A stretch of DNA of 64,000 bases from CAYUZU01 sp964448675 (GTDB taxonomy: Bacteria; Planctomycetota; Phycisphaerae; UBA1845; Fen-1342), in contig CAYUZU010000015.1 of the NCBI GenBank assembly GCA_964448675.1, forward strand, positions 1-64,000, given 5' to 3'. Of this stretch, positions 63,062 to 64,000 are shown one piece after another. The notes below the pieces were generated by a model. The model ran no database searches, was not told where the DNA came from, and worked only from the letters and a program-made list of their open reading frames with translations. The translations under genes and the position numbers were made by a program. The stretch's first letter is position 1; each line of letters starts with the position of its first letter.

Positions 63062-64000
63062 ATGAAACTGGGCGTGATGGGTGCCGGGCTCGGCGGAATG
63101 AAATGGGAACAGGCCCTGGACTACTGCCAGCAGGTCGGCCTCGACGCGATCGAGCTGCCGGTCGGCTGCTTTCCCGGGACGCCGTGGTGGGATCCCGAGG
63201 AAGTGCTCAAGAGCAAGTCCGAGCAGAAGCGCATCGTCGAGGACGTGAAGGCCCGCGGGCTCGAGATCATCGGCCTCGCCGTCCACGGCAACCCCGTCCA
63301 CCCCAACCCCGACATCGCCAAGCCGCACGAACGCGCCCACGACGTCGCCGTCCGGCTCGCCCCGAAGCTCGGCACCGACGTCGTGATCAACTTCTCGGGT
63401 TGTCCCGGCGGCAGCAAGGCCGACAAGACGCCGAACTGGGTCGTGTGCCCCTGGCCGGATGACTTCAGCGAGATCGTCAAGTACCAGTGGGACAAGGTAC
63501 TGATCCCGTTCTGGAGCAGGAAGAACACGGCGGCGGCCAAGGAAGGTGTGAGGATCGCATTTGAAGCGCACCCCGGCTTCTGCGTGTACAACACCGAGAC
63601 ACTGCTCAACCTGCGCAAGGCCGGCGGCAAGCAGCTCGGCGCGAACCTCGACCCTTCGCACTTTTTCTGGCAGGGCATGGACCCGGTCGAGGCGGCCCGC
63701 GCCCTCGGCGATGCCAAATGCATCTTCCACGTCCACGGCAAGGACACCGGCATCGACCCGCACAACACGCGCGTCAACGGCGTGCTCGATACCAAGAGCT
63801 ACGGCGACCTGCACGGGCGGAGCTGGGTCTTCCGCACCTGCGGCTATGGCCACGGGGACGAGTTCTGGAAACCGTTCGTCAGTATGCTGCGCGTAAAAGG
63901 CTATGACGGCGTGATCAGCATCGAGCACGAAGACAGCCTCATGAGTGTGCAGGAAGGGTTCGAAAAAGCCGTCGCATACCTCAAGGGCGTCCTGATCCGC
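63062..64000 (+). CDS. Sugar-phosphate isomerase/epimerase, TIM barrel (3' end beyond window)
   Basis: ATG 63062 follows AAGGAG; 313 codons are open to the window's end with no stop, so the gene is partial. It matches xylose-isomerase-like TIM barrels: MKLGVMGAGLGGMKWEQALD, GLDAIELPVGCFPGTPWWDP, GLEIIGLAVHGNPVHPNP, INFSGCPGGSKADKTPNWV, IAFEAHPGFCVYNTETLLNL, GANLDPSHFFWQGMDPVEAA, IFHVHGKDTGIDPHNTRVNG and GVISIEHEDSLMSVQEGFEK. The metal ligands (Glu, Asp, His, Glu) look intact. Planctomycetes carry many such paralogs; the substrate is unknown. Confidence 0.88.
   Translation, partial: MKLGVMGAGLGGMKWEQALDYCQQVGLDAIELPVGCFPGTPWWDPEEVLKSKSEQKRIVEDVKARGLEIIGLAVHGNPVHPNPDIAKPHERAHDVAVRLAPKLGTDVVINFSGCPGGSKADKTPNWVVCPWPDDFSEIVKYQWDKVLIPFWSRKNTAAAKEGVRIAFEAHPGFCVYNTETLLNLRKAGGKQLGANLDPSHFFWQGMDPVEAARALGDAKCIFHVHGKDTGIDPHNTRVNGVLDTKSYGDLHGRSWVFRTCGYGHGDEFWKPFVSMLRVKGYDGVISIEHEDSLMSVQEGFEKAVAYLKGVLIR

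Overview
This 64 kb window is high-GC bacterial chromosome. The best fit is the Planctomycetota, perhaps a Phycisphaerae-like lineage. The reasons are secreted multidomain proteins ending in paired dockerin/EF-hand-like repeats, a PEP-CTERM protein, a BlaI/M56 peptidase pair, a DUF362-polyferredoxin pair, excisionase-type HTH domains fused to other modules, and a serine/threonine kinase. Strong sigma70-type promoters (TTGNNN, 17-18 bp, TANNNT) and G-rich ribosome binding sites occur throughout.

Layout. 0.2-2.3 kb: translation cluster rpsP-trmD-rplS-yraN, without rimM or rnhB. 2.3-9 kb: two secreted proteins (subtilisin-like protease, metallophosphoesterase) sharing one C-terminal tag. 9-13.6 kb: RNase Y, then a divergent three-gene envelope group (membrane protein, HTH/membrane protein, OmpA-like lipoprotein). 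13.7-18.4 kb: a strong promoter and long leader before a YbjN gene, then an HTH-receiver regulator, an ARPP-1 family protein and an ADP-ribosylglycohydrolase. 18.5-23.2 kb: a Ser/Thr kinase and pyruvate phosphate dikinase with a lysine-rich tail. 23.2-29.8 kb: M56/BlaI pair, MBL hydrolase, GroES-like protein, NAD(P)HX dehydratase, methyltransferase. 30-32.8 kb: PEP-CTERM protein and the gmk-rpoZ-coaC cluster. 32.8-37.8 kb: orphan citrate lyase alpha, zinc-ribbon protein, polyferredoxin and DUF362 protein. 37.9-41.9 kb: cheB-cheX-cheY plus an FHA-GAF-PP2C-like protein that has lost metal ligands. 42.3-47.3 kb: tRNA-Asp, flippase, secreted protein, TIM-barrel protein, response regulator, MCE protein. 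47.6-52 kb: pyruvate:ferredoxin oxidoreductase genes, with the gamma subunit fused to a GltD-like flavoprotein and a ferredoxin. 52-57 kb: 28-bp tandem repeats, tRNA-Pro, a Fur/PerR-like gene with exported KatG, and a protein built of 63-residue repeats. 57-64 kb: M56 remnant, beta-helix protein, PH-like membrane protein, a displaced RHS core with its own toxin-like tip and a candidate immunity gene, an RHS fragment ending at tRNA-Met, a small secreted protein, and a TIM-barrel isomerase running off the edge.

How the parts work together. Pyruvate phosphate dikinase and the NAD(P)H-linked pyruvate:ferredoxin oxidoreductase point to reversible, low-energy pyruvate metabolism. PerR/KatG protects the oxygen-sensitive enzymes. 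The most system-like loci are (a) 13.7-18.4 kb, a probable regulated ADP-ribose/NAD-related cassette, and (b) 60.1-62.3 kb, an orphan RHS toxin/immunity module beside a tRNA. All functional assignments are from reading the sequence; no database search was run.
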